Source: a bacterium (GTDB lineage: Bacteria; Patescibacteriota; Minisyncoccia; Phycocordibacterales; JAUSHB01). From it: a stretch of 45,510 nt of DNA. The position numbers and the translations under genes were made by a program. The stretch's first letter is position 1; every line of letters begins with the position of its first letter. The notes beneath the pieces are model-generated. The model did no database searches. It was not told where the DNA came from and saw nothing but the letters and a program-made list of their open reading frames with translations. Where the stretch lies: assembly GCA_030648955.1 (NCBI GenBank), contig JAUSHB010000008.1:1-45510 (forward strand), written 5' to 3'. Below, one piece after another: positions 38,189-45,508 of this stretch.

Positions 38189-39244
38189 TTAACTCTTTTT
38201 TCTCGCCTCGTTTTTTGCGCGTAGAATCATAAAGCGTACCCCCTCGCTCATATTTTCATTTTCAAGACGAATGTCTGGATGAAGCCCTTGGAACACTCGA
38301 TAAATCTCATCAGCAAAGGCTTGCCCCACCATAGGAACCTTTTCATAATCAAATAAAATAATTTTGAACTTCTCGAGTCCTACAAGCACTCTACGGGCTT
38401 GAGAGCGAGAAATATGAATACCGCTCGTCATAAAGAGCTTCACTCGTATTTCAGTTTTATCAAATCCAAAATCACCACCATCTTTTAAATTAGTATATTT
38501 CTTAAATACATCATTAAGATGAAGTTTTGAATGAACAGAGATTTTAAACATAACACGCGTTCCGCGTTTTAAAACTGATATTTGTTTGACCTTAACATCA
38601 CCCAGTAGGGTTTGTAGGGCGAGTTGATATCCAAAACTATCTAAAATAAACAAATCCGATGCCTTTGACGTAAAAAATATTCCCTCTCCGGAATGTGACT
38701 TTGGCATGGTAGTGGTTTTCCCCTTTAGAAGATCTTGAATGGCTTCGACAATGGAACGCAACCCTTTCTTTTTCATAATATTTCGAAAAACTCCAATACC
38801 TGAATCGTCGATAATAAAGGATACTGTATCGTTTATTAAAGACACTTCAACTGAGATTATCTTTGATTGCGAGTGTTCGATAGCATTATTAAACATCTCA
38901 GAAAAAGCAAAGGTAAAAATACTCTTTATATTTTCTGGAATATTTGAAATAAGTGGAAATTTTTCTTCAAGTTCTACTAAAACTTGATGTTCTTCAAGTG
39001 AAATATTTTTATATTTCTTTTTAAAAGTCAACGGAAGAACATCTGGATGTTCCTGTACATAATCCGATGAAACATAAAAAGCATTGCGAGTCCCCCCCAG
39101 TTTTATTACCTGTTTTTCTGCAATAAGACCGGAGATGACCATATTTACATACTGACGAGATACGCCAACACTGCCAGTTATTTCACGAGAAGTAAGCCTG
39201 CCCTTTTGTTTGATCAACTGTAATATTTTTTCTTTGTTTTTCAT
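38189..39244 (-). CDS. HTH - GHKL ATPase - DUF4325 regulator
   Basis: Three modules in 351 aa. Residues about 5-60 form a winged HTH (LTSREITGSVGVSRQYVNMVISGL). About 85-235 form a GHKL ATPase with N box FSEMFNNAIEHS, G1 box IDDSGIGVF and G2 box SGEGIFF. About 255-345 form the DUF4325 STAS-like domain (SGIHISRSQARRVLVGLEKF, DYEKVPMVGQAFADEIYRVF). There is no DHp domain, so it is not a classical histidine kinase; the plan recalls anti-sigma kinase and STAS partner modules joined in one chain. Two TTGACA promoters with an inverted repeat lie upstream, which suggests autoregulation. I start at the ATG 39244. Confidence 0.88.
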   Translation of the reverse strand: MKNKEKILQLIKQKGRLTSREITGSVGVSRQYVNMVISGLIAEKQVIKLGGTRNAFYVSSDYVQEHPDVLPLTFKKKYKNISLEEHQVLVELEEKFPLISNIPENIKSIFTFAFSEMFNNAIEHSQSKIISVEVSLINDTVSFIIDDSGIGVFRNIMKKKGLRSIVEAIQDLLKGKTTTMPKSHSGEGIFFTSKASDLFILDSFGYQLALQTLLGDVKVKQISVLKRGTRVMFKISVHSKLHLNDVFKKYTNLKDGGDFGFDKTEIRVKLFMTSGIHISRSQARRVLVGLEKFKIILFDYEKVPMVGQAFADEIYRVFQGLHPDIRLENENMSEGVRFMILRAKNEARKKS

Positions 39245-39254
39245 AAGCAACTAC

Positions 39255-39296
39255 ATTGTAAACCAATCTATATTCAATTGTCAAGTAGATTGTCAA
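39255..39296 (-). promoter_or_regulatory. Tandem promoters and operator of the GHKL regulator
   Basis: Minus strand: TTGACA (39284-39279), 18-bp spacer, TACAAT (39260-39255). A second TTGACA (39296-39291) has an 18-bp spacer and TATAGA (39272-39267). An inverted repeat AATCTA / TAGATT (39265-39291) spans the second -10 and the first -35. The ATG lies ten bases beyond the nearer -10, without an SD. Confidence 0.6.
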
Positions 39297-39300
39297 CAAA

Positions 39301-39484
39301 TTACAACTCCCCCATAAGCGCCCTTTTTAGCACTGACTTTTTAAGCTCTTCCATGTCTACCCGTATTTGCGTGGATTTGGTTTGGAAAGGGGCGGCTAGG
39401 TTTTTATTGTAATTGTGGAGAATCCCCAGACGGTCTGCCTGTATAGTAGGTAGGCTTGCCGCGGGGATGGGGTATAGGACGAGG
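39301..39484 (-). pseudogene. Possible decayed 3' end of a restriction specificity (HsdS-like) gene
   Basis: In one minus-strand frame the end reads VDMEELKKSVLKRALMGEL, which resembles the closing helix of type I restriction S subunits (LKxSILxxAFxGxL). Upstream the frame runs into the SLOG gene in another frame, and I see no plausible start or target-recognition domain. It may be a remnant or a chance frame. Confidence 0.25.
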
Positions 39485-39991
39485 TCAAATTTTATATTTT
39501 TTATGATTTGAAATTGGTAGTCCGGCTTTTGCAGATTTATCGATAGTGTCTTGCGTGCCAGTGCTATCATTCACCTGAAAGGCATATACTTCGTCCGAAT
39601 ACATAACCTCTTGATCGTGGCGTAAATTATAATGTTCTTGAGTAATGGTCTCATACGGCATTTCTAAGAGCGCGGTTGGATTGACCTTTTTTATTTTCTT
39701 TAAGAGCGCGGCGAGTTCATCGATATCTTTCTTTGTGATCGGTTCGTGGCACCAATTCGTAAAATAGTCGTGGATATAACTATCGAGCCGTGCGGGAATG
39801 ATGACACGCAAACGAGAGACGGACGGGTCCAGTTTCAAAACTTCGTCCATCGCGAAATAATCAACGCCTGTAGCGCCGCCCGTGAGAACTCCGTCTCCCC
39901 GCTCAATAACAGATCGAGCGGCTTTTCGTACGTCCTCCTCTATTTCTTTATTGGTAAGTTTCCAAGTGCCGGTGAATAGAATCCATTTCAT
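39485..39991 (-). CDS. SLOG-domain (Rossmann-like) protein
   Basis: A 168-aa protein beginning MKWILFTGTWKLTNKEIEED, with GDGVLTGGATGVDYFAMDEVL (about 32-52) as the nucleotide-binding glycine-rich segment, written here as GVLTGGATGVDY. The second half ends SDEVYAFQVNDSTGTQDTID. This is the pattern of SLOG/DprA-like nucleotide-binding proteins, which in some conflict systems sense nucleotide ligands. A ligand cannot be assigned. It lies just downstream of the toxin-antitoxin pair in the same direction. Confidence 0.78.
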   Translation of the reverse strand: MKWILFTGTWKLTNKEIEEDVRKAARSVIERGDGVLTGGATGVDYFAMDEVLKLDPSVSRLRVIIPARLDSYIHDYFTNWCHEPITKKDIDELAALLKKIKKVNPTALLEMPYETITQEHYNLRHDQEVMYSDEVYAFQVNDSTGTQDTIDKSAKAGLPISNHKKYKI

Positions 39992-40026
39992 GATAATAAG
40001 TTACGGGATAAAATGATGTGTGAAAT

Positions 40027-40419
40027 TTATAAAAGGTTTTTGTATTCGAGATAGTTATTTTTTATAATATTACTCCACCAGACTGTTTCATTGCCACCTT
40101 GAATATCGTGTTTACAATAAACCAAAAGAATCCTTACTTCCATTTTTTCTTTATCTTGCACAATAATACATCTATTGCCTGATGATTTTGCTGATTCGTT
40201 TGGTAATATCTTGAATTCTGATTTACATATAACAATTTTCCCGTCTTTGTCAGATATTGCGTTAGTCCCACTGCGTTTAAGTAGAAGATCAAATTTTTCC
40301 AGCAGAAGTAAAAATGCCTTCCATGGAATATCAAATGATTTATTATACTTTTTACGAAAATTTTTTAGATAGTGTCCTTCCGCAAAATCTTCTATAGTCA
40401 CTAAATATTTAATAGACAT
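40027..40419 (-). CDS. Putative toxin paired with the Panacea antitoxin, 130 aa
   Basis: I do not recognise a named family. The basic N-terminal half (GHYLKNFRKKYNKSFDIPWK) is followed by a strand-rich core (NRCIIVQDKEKMEVRILLVY) and ends ETVWWSNIIKNNYLEYKNLL. The order of strands with a basic core is compatible with a RelE/HigB-like mRNase fold, but the evidence is weak. It overlaps the antitoxin gene by 11 bases, which is typical of a co-translated toxin-antitoxin pair. The toxin role is inferred from this linkage. Confidence 0.6.
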   Translation of the reverse strand: MSIKYLVTIEDFAEGHYLKNFRKKYNKSFDIPWKAFLLLLEKFDLLLKRSGTNAISDKDGKIVICKSEFKILPNESAKSSGNRCIIVQDKEKMEVRILLVYCKHDIQGGNETVWWSNIIKNNYLEYKNLL

Positions 40420-41089
40420 GATCGGGGTCTTCTTGGGTGATTAATTCGTATGGAATCACCGCCCCTTTATCCGCAAAAGTATATGGTAACTGATTATGGG
40501 TAAATTTAACGATTTCTTCCGTATCTTTATTTCTCCACTTTTGCGCTATTTCTTTAATAAGCTTCTTCTCTTTGATGCTTAGTAAATTATCCTCGACTTT
40601 TTGTCCACTTCGCGTTTCAGCGATAAGATACGCTTTCCCCTTCGGCTGTATAGAGATTTTTCCATCGCCCTCTAATTCTTCTAAAAGTGTGAAATAGTAG
40701 TTAGGAACAGGCCCATGTTCAATTTTTCTATATGGTAAACCACTCATGCTTGCATGAGTGGTATAAAACCATGCAAAATCTGCTAAATACAAAAGTTTAG
40801 CAAGTTTTGTTTTTGGCAATTTTCCATCTCCTGCAGTATTTCGCAAAAAGGCAAAAAGCATCTGTTCGTATTTTTTATATTTTTGTCCGTCGTCTAATAA
40901 AAGATCTTCAATGGTTACATTAAATAATTTACTAAGCACACCGAATTCTGTAAGCGATAACTCTCGTTTACCCTGTTCCAATGAAATATAAGAGGGCCTA
41001 GAAATGCCTAATTCTGTTGCCACTTCCTCTTGTGAAAAATTATTTTTCCTGCGCAGTTCTTTAATTCTTTGGGCATATATTGTAGTCAT
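40409..41089 (-). CDS. XRE HTH - Panacea (DUF4065) antitoxin
   Basis: The N-terminal XRE helix-turn-helix is clear (IKELRRKNNFSQEEVATELG, then ISRPSYISLEQGKRELSLTE). From about 75 to 185 the Panacea/SocA-like domain follows: KLPKTKLAKLLYLADFAWFY, then SGLPYRKIEHGPVPNYYFTLLEEL. Panacea domains are known as promiscuous antitoxins, often fused to a DNA-binding domain that represses the operon. The gene has TTGACA (41123-41118), a 16-bp spacer and TATACT (41101-41096) upstream on the minus strand. The ATG follows six bases later, so the mRNA is probably leaderless. Confidence 0.88.
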   Translation of the reverse strand: MTTIYAQRIKELRRKNNFSQEEVATELGISRPSYISLEQGKRELSLTEFGVLSKLFNVTIEDLLLDDGQKYKKYEQMLFAFLRNTAGDGKLPKTKLAKLLYLADFAWFYTTHASMSGLPYRKIEHGPVPNYYFTLLEELEGDGKISIQPKGKAYLIAETRSGQKVEDNLLSIKEKKLIKEIAQKWRNKDTEEIVKFTHNQLPYTFADKGAVIPYELITQEDPDHVY

Positions 41090-41095
41090 ATCTTA

Positions 41096-41177
41096 AGTAT
41101 AAATGTTCTTCCATAGTTGTCAACAGTTTATACACAGATGTCGAGATATTTGACATCATGAAATTAAGGCGTAAAAT
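41096..41177. promoter_or_regulatory. Divergent promoters with an operator-like inverted repeat
   Basis: Minus strand: TTGACA-N16-TATACT (41123-41096) for the antitoxin-toxin pair. Plus strand: TTGACA (41150-41155)-N16-TAAAAT (41172-41177) for the DUF1508 gene. GATGTC / GACATC (41137-41142, 41152-41157) is a perfect inverted repeat that overlaps the plus -35 and is a candidate site for the XRE domain. Confidence 0.65.
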
Positions 41178-41221
41178 GTGCTCATTCGGCTTAGTCGAAC
41201 CGATTTAATTAGAAAAATACC

Positions 41222-41404
41222 ATGGCAACATACTATATCAAGAAAGATAACGCTGAACAATATTTTTGGGTTCTAAAATCAAGCAATGGGGAAATTGTTT
41301 GCATGAGTAGTGAGTCTTATGATTCCAGGCAAGAAGTCAAAAAATCAATAAATTGGACGCAAGCAAACGGAAAGACTACTGATATTCGTGATTTAACAAT
41401 ATAG
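41222..41404 (+). CDS. DUF1508 (YegP-like) protein, 60 aa
   Basis: A single DUF1508 unit: YYIKKDNAEQYFWVLKSSNG, then SESYDSRQEVKKSINWTQAN and TTDIRDLTI. Most YegP proteins carry two such repeats; one is present here. The role is unknown. It is divergent from the antitoxin gene. No strong SD is seen. The following 100 bases hold no gene. Confidence 0.82.
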   Translation: MATYYIKKDNAEQYFWVLKSSNGEIVCMSSESYDSRQEVKKSINWTQANGKTTDIRDLTI

Positions 41405-41511
41405 AGGTTAACTTGAGCAAAAAGTACTGGATTATAGAGAGCTTGCGGAGAAAGAGAATTGATTGAGTTACAACTATTCCCCAACAGCGCTAGAAAAGTA
41501 TACCTCGCTCA

Positions 41512-41541
41512 AAATAAATCACCCTGTGGGTGATTTATTTT
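41512..41541. terminator. Terminator between the DUF1508 gene and the HNH nuclease gene
   Basis: AAATAAATCACCC / GGGTGATTTATTT with a 3-nt loop. A/T runs on both sides allow action on both strands. It lies 14 bases from the stop of the minus-strand nuclease gene. Confidence 0.9.
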
Positions 41542-41554
41542 TAAATAACAATTA

Positions 41555-42724
41555 TTATCGATTTCCTTTTGCCCGATTATGAGTCTTGCACAACATTTCA
41601 CAATTCTTTGCCGAAGTAGCTCCGCCCTTACTCCAAGCTGATACATGGTCCGCTTCCATTTCGCCAAAACTCCAAATCTTTTCCTTATTAGCATCGTGCC
41701 CTATAGCACAATGTGAGCAATTTGATTTCTTTTTAACCTCAGCTTCTTTAGTTTGTTTGGCGTAAACAGACCGTTTAGTTGCGTCATCGAAAACTCGAAT
41801 ATCTAGCAACTTTGTGTCTTCCGAACCACCGAGAATGTACTCATAAATGCCTTTGCGGGTTTTGACATACGGGTCACCGTAGAGCTTCCGTACCTCTTTC
41901 GATACTTTTGAAGGATTGTAAGCTTTCTTGTGGTACTGCTCATACAGTCGTCCCCACTCAAGTCCGCACATCTCGCTTTCTACATCGGTAAATACACTGG
42001 AGATCCAATCAATTACACTATTGAAATATTTTTTTAACTCACTGATATTTTTGTCGTTGCGATGAATACTCATGTAATCATCGATATTCCCCTTACTCAC
42101 CCAGTCTAAAGCCCTCTCAAAAAATGCTTGTCGGTTCGCACTGCCTTTTATGTACGCACTCCATTTTTGAGTATTGGCATTTTGGCTGTTGCTAAACTCC
42201 TCTTTACCCAGCGTAACGAATGGTCCAGAATAGATCGCATTTAACAACTCCTGGGGGACGAGCGGAACACCCGCAATGTTTATAGTCTTGAACCACTCTT
42301 TTATCTGGCTTTCTGTACCTTCGCACTCATAAATAAGTAGTTTTGTTTCCAATATCTTATTTTTTTTATCTTTTGCCATACCACTGAAATTTTGTTGTAA
42401 ACCATTTTCATCCACAATTGCAAATTTGTCGGTGATAAATCGTCCAAGACTTGTGATGCGTTGTTGCCCGTCTAAAACTTCTAGGTTGTCAGTGGAAACT
42501 TTATTGAAATAAATCAATCCAATCGGATATCCCTTGAGAACTGATTCAATGACAGCCATTTCTCTTTTACCGCCATCGGATGCATAAATATAATTGCGTT
42601 GGTATTCTGGCTGAATAGTGAGCTTGCCAGACAAACCAAATAGCCCTTTGCCCTCCAGTTCGTTATAGACGAACTCTTCGCAAATATCTTTTACAGTGAT
42701 GTTAGTTTTTAAAATTGTTTTCAT
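41555..42724 (-). CDS. DUF262 - HNH endonuclease
   Basis: A 389-aa probable restriction nuclease. The DUF262 (GmrSD/ParB-like) N-terminal half has [19 protein letters not shown] (about 36-54) and [17 protein letters not shown] (about 81-97, DGQQR motif). The C-terminal HNH domain has [29 protein letters not shown] and [14 protein letters not shown], with a CxxC zinc pair. DUF262 is thought to bind or hydrolyse NTPs. The gene is the last of a three-gene run headed by an EcoRI-type methyltransferase, which suggests a restriction-modification role. No SD. Confidence 0.88.
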   Translation of the reverse strand: MKTILKTNITVKDICEEFVYNELEGKGLFGLSGKLTIQPEYQRNYIYASDGGKREMAVIESVLKGYPIGLIYFNKVSTDNLEVLDGQQRITSLGRFITDKFAIVDENGLQQNFSGMAKDKKNKILETKLLIYECEGTESQIKEWFKTINIAGVPLVPQELLNAIYSGPFVTLGKEEFSNSQNANTQKWSAYIKGSANRQAFFERALDWVSKGNIDDYMSIHRNDKNISELKKYFNSVIDWISSVFTDVESEMCGLEWGRLYEQYHKKAYNPSKVSKEVRKLYGDPYVKTRKGIYEYILGGSEDTKLLDIRVFDDATKRSVYAKQTKEAEVKKKSNCSHCAIGHDANKEKIWSFGEMEADHVSAWSKGGATSAKNCEMLCKTHNRAKGNR

Positions 42725-42770
42725 ATTATTTTTTGCTCAAAACGAGCTCCATTTTAACAGAGCGGCACTC

Positions 42771-43118
42771 TTAGTCTTCAGAAAGTTTTGCTTTTAAAGA
42801 ATAAACCTCTCGTGCATCATTTAAAGTAGTAATAATCTTTTTTGATAGATCCTCTCTTTGTTCCCATTGCTGTTCTTCGCTGGGAATCTTGATTTCTTTA
42901 CCTGTTCCAAAAGAATTATCAAAAGTGATAACTACCGAAACAGGATATGGCGTGTCAATCGCTTTATAGAGTTTTCTTGCTGTAAAGATAATTTGGCAAA
43001 GTTGCAAGCTTTTTTTATGAAGATCTTCAAACTCTTCTTTTGCATTCAGCCGTTTATTAAGCTCAAAAAGCAACGAGTCAATTTCTTCTATCACTTTTTT
43101 AGGGTTTAATTTTTTCAT
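42771..43118 (-). CDS. Small protein between methyltransferase and nuclease, 115 aa
   Basis: Not recognised. The sequence is helical and highly charged (KKVIEEIDSLLFELNKRLNA, LHKKSLQLCQIIFTARKLYK), with a short central beta part (PVSVVITFDNSF). It starts one base after the methyltransferase stop, so it is surely co-expressed. Possible roles are a control or assembly protein of the restriction system; this is inferred from position only. Confidence 0.7.
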   Translation of the reverse strand: MKKLNPKKVIEEIDSLLFELNKRLNAKEEFEDLHKKSLQLCQIIFTARKLYKAIDTPYPVSVVITFDNSFGTGKEIKIPSEEQQWEQREDLSKKIITTLNDAREVYSLKAKLSED

Positions 43119-43119
43119 A

Positions 43120-44265
43120 TTATTTTTTCTTGTGTTTTATAAGTATTCGGGTATAAAGTCTATTGTTACTTATATAACCTCTATCTAACTTACCTTTCCA
43201 TCTTGGATTAACCAATTCAGGAAGTAACCCCTCTTTAACATTATAATCACTTCCTAAAATTTCGAACTGCTCAGGATTATATTTGTCCAAGAAACTAATC
43301 GGCACACCCATTACACCTTTATAATCACTCGGTATTGCGTCAGTAAAAGGTACTTCTATCGCATTATAATTGTCGTATTTATCATATGACCTTTTACCTT
43401 TGATCTCTTTATGTTTACTATACTTTAAATTCTCCTCTATTGTCATAAGTGGCAATGGTTGATGACGTCTTCCGTGGCCAAGATTAGTGAGCCACAAGCA
43501 ATTATTAGTGGCGACAATTCGATCTCCGTTTTCATCTATCCGAGCTTCTGTCCCGTACAATTCGTAGGATTCAGGCACAATAAATCCAGAAATCCACCTT
43601 CCCATTCCATTGCCAAGCCATGCTCTGTTTTCTTTAATTTTTTGGAATATTTCCTTATAAGTTATGCAATTGATATTACCGATAATCAAAAACTTTTTAT
43701 TATAATCAAAAAGCTGCCCTACATATTCACGAAACAAACTGAAAGGTGGGTTGGTTACTACTATATCGGAGCGCTTAAGTAATTCGATGCATTCATCACT
43801 ACGAAAATCACCATCACCATCTAATGGCCTCCACTCATTATGTTTGTTCGCCTTTAACTGCTTAGCAACATCTTTCAGGTTGAACTCGCCGTCACCGTCT
43901 ACATCTTTCACTTCGTTGATAATAAATTTGTTGGCGGTTACCTTCGGACGGCCCTTTGCTTTTGCAAGTGTTTTATCGTTGCCAAACAGTCCGAGTTGCG
44001 TATTGGCGACAGGCGATGGCTTATAACTAGTCGTGATGAGTTGCTTCAATCCAAGTTTGTTGAAATTTAGAACAAAGTAGCGAAAGAAATTGCTCTCAAA
44101 TGGGTCGTCGCAATTGCAATATACTGCTTTGTTGCGAAAAGTATCTGGACTATAATCCAGATACTTTTCAACCTCTTTTTGAATATCAATGTACTGAGTA
44201 TAAAACTCATCGTTCTTTGCCCGCTTCGCATTTGTAAGATGTTTGATTGATGCTTCTCTAGCCAT
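43120..44265 (-). CDS. EcoRI-type adenine-specific DNA methyltransferase
   Basis: The 381-aa sequence matches the EcoRI methylase family. The N-terminus has AKNDEFYTQYIDIQKEVEKY and AVYCNCDDPFESNFFRYFVL. The catalytic motif IV is VTNPPFSLFREYV (NPPF 172-175). FLIIGNINCITYKEIF and the stretch NNCLWLTNLGHGRRHQPLPL follow. It would methylate adenine and protect host DNA from the companion nuclease. The companion here is not an EcoRI-fold enzyme but a DUF262-HNH protein. It contains a Gly/Asp-rich low-complexity stretch (DVDGDGEFN, LDGDGDFRSDE). Confidence 0.9.
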   Translation of the reverse strand: MAREASIKHLTNAKRAKNDEFYTQYIDIQKEVEKYLDYSPDTFRNKAVYCNCDDPFESNFFRYFVLNFNKLGLKQLITTSYKPSPVANTQLGLFGNDKTLAKAKGRPKVTANKFIINEVKDVDGDGEFNLKDVAKQLKANKHNEWRPLDGDGDFRSDECIELLKRSDIVVTNPPFSLFREYVGQLFDYNKKFLIIGNINCITYKEIFQKIKENRAWLGNGMGRWISGFIVPESYELYGTEARIDENGDRIVATNNCLWLTNLGHGRRHQPLPLMTIEENLKYSKHKEIKGKRSYDKYDNYNAIEVPFTDAIPSDYKGVMGVPISFLDKYNPEQFEILGSDYNVKEGLLPELVNPRWKGKLDRGYISNNRLYTRILIKHKKK

Positions 44266-44269
44266 AAAT

Positions 44270-44464
44270 TTATTTCAAAAGCCCGCCATCATCCGAGATT
44301 CCCAACACTACAGTTATAGAATATGCACTTGAGGAACAGTGGGGGTGTTTTGCTGTCATAATTCCTTCATCAAACCACAAAAGACCCTTTGTTTCAAGGA
44401 GAAATGGGGGTATGGTGCCTTTGGGCAGAATCGGACTGGCAAAGGGTTTTATTTGAACACTCAA
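44270..44464 (-). CDS. Doubtful small ORF, 64 aa
   Basis: An open frame with a TTG start and no SD fills the gap between the membrane protein gene and the methyltransferase. The sequence (FLLETKGLLWFDEGIMTAKH) matches nothing I know. The stretch is more GC-rich than its neighbours. It may be a remnant or noncoding. Confidence 0.25.
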   Translation of the reverse strand: MSVQIKPFASPILPKGTIPPFLLETKGLLWFDEGIMTAKHPHCSSSAYSITVVLGISDDGGLLK

Positions 44465-44468
44465 AAAT

Positions 44469-45437
44469 TTAAACTTTTATTTTCTTTCTTCTACTCCAAT
44501 CTGCCAACTTAACAATCAAATTTGATACGGAAAGCAAAATATGTGGTAACCAATTGTCAAACACAATAAACCAAATTATAACAACAGAAGCAGTAAGAAA
44601 TGTGTTTTTTGCAAAAAGATAAGCCATTCCTTTGTCAAGGCTTGGAAACCAAAAATATCCAATTAGATTTAAGGATACAAAAATAAAAGCTGTATAAATG
44701 ACAGAATTTTTTGAAATAGGAAGTTCTGTACCAAATATCTTTAAATCTTTAGGTTGTTTTATTTGAAATAAGCCGTGTGGAATTGGCTTAAGAAAAAGCT
44801 CGTAAGCAACGGTGTCGTAAGAGCGTGTATCGGGTATATCTCTTGAGAAAACTTGTTTATTCACAATGTAAATACCCTTACAGATTAACAGCGGGTAATT
44901 TGCAAAAAAATCACGAGTATTTAATTTAAGTCTAAATGGTAACCCCCTGAAACGCTTAGCTGTCTTTAAATGTTCTAAAAATATTTTTTCGATGATTTCA
45001 TGTGTGTTTACTTCGGCATTATTAGTACTATTTAGAATTTTATTTGTTTTGGTGTTAAATATATAAGCATCCTCTAAAAGCTCCGGCGGTTTAAGGGCTT
45101 TCTGCCACTCCAACAAGGCTTCTTCAGACGGACTGTCTTGATCTTCATAGTTATACCGAATCCTACCACCTAGAAGATACTTACTTGCGGGACTAATCCA
45201 AACAGATAAAGGGCACATGTCATTTTTATCTACATTCTCAAGTACAAAATAGATTTTAATTAATGCCACAGAATCAACTTCATTTTTTTGATTCCTCATT
45301 GGTTGAAATATCAAGCCAGTCTTAGGATATTCTTTAGTTATACTAAAACCGACAACACCTAAATCAGCAAAATTAACTCTAGTATCTTTTTGTTCGTCAC
45401 GAAGAAAAAGGTTTGAAAATTGTTCTGAGGTAATCAT
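44469..45437 (-). CDS. Membrane protein of unknown function, 322 aa
   Basis: Not recognised. A large soluble N-terminal part (about 1-240) is followed by two membrane segments (about 246-262 and 274-296) and a basic end (WSRRKKIKV). The soluble part has a WISPASKYLLGG segment and alternating strands and helices. It lies upstream of the methyltransferase cassette in the same direction, separated by 200 bases. A part in defence is conceivable but unsupported. No SD precedes the ATG. Confidence 0.65.
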   Translation of the reverse strand: MITSEQFSNLFLRDEQKDTRVNFADLGVVGFSITKEYPKTGLIFQPMRNQKNEVDSVALIKIYFVLENVDKNDMCPLSVWISPASKYLLGGRIRYNYEDQDSPSEEALLEWQKALKPPELLEDAYIFNTKTNKILNSTNNAEVNTHEIIEKIFLEHLKTAKRFRGLPFRLKLNTRDFFANYPLLICKGIYIVNKQVFSRDIPDTRSYDTVAYELFLKPIPHGLFQIKQPKDLKIFGTELPISKNSVIYTAFIFVSLNLIGYFWFPSLDKGMAYLFAKNTFLTASVVIIWFIVFDNWLPHILLSVSNLIVKLADWSRRKKIKV

Positions 45438-45445
45438 ATGTATTT

Positions 45446-45508
45446 TTAGCTTACTGCTTTCTTAGCAAAATCGCTCCTTAGTTTAGAAAACAAAAACGTT
45501 TCGATTGG
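45446..45508 (-). CDS. Possible C-terminal end of another gene (cut by window end)
   Basis: One minus-strand frame is open from the window edge to a TAA at 45446-45448 and reads PIETFLFSKLRSDFAKKAVS at its end. It stops nine bases before the next ATG, as expected for an operon neighbour. The visible part is too short to identify. Confidence 0.35.
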   Translation of the reverse strand, partial: PIETFLFSKLRSDFAKKAVS

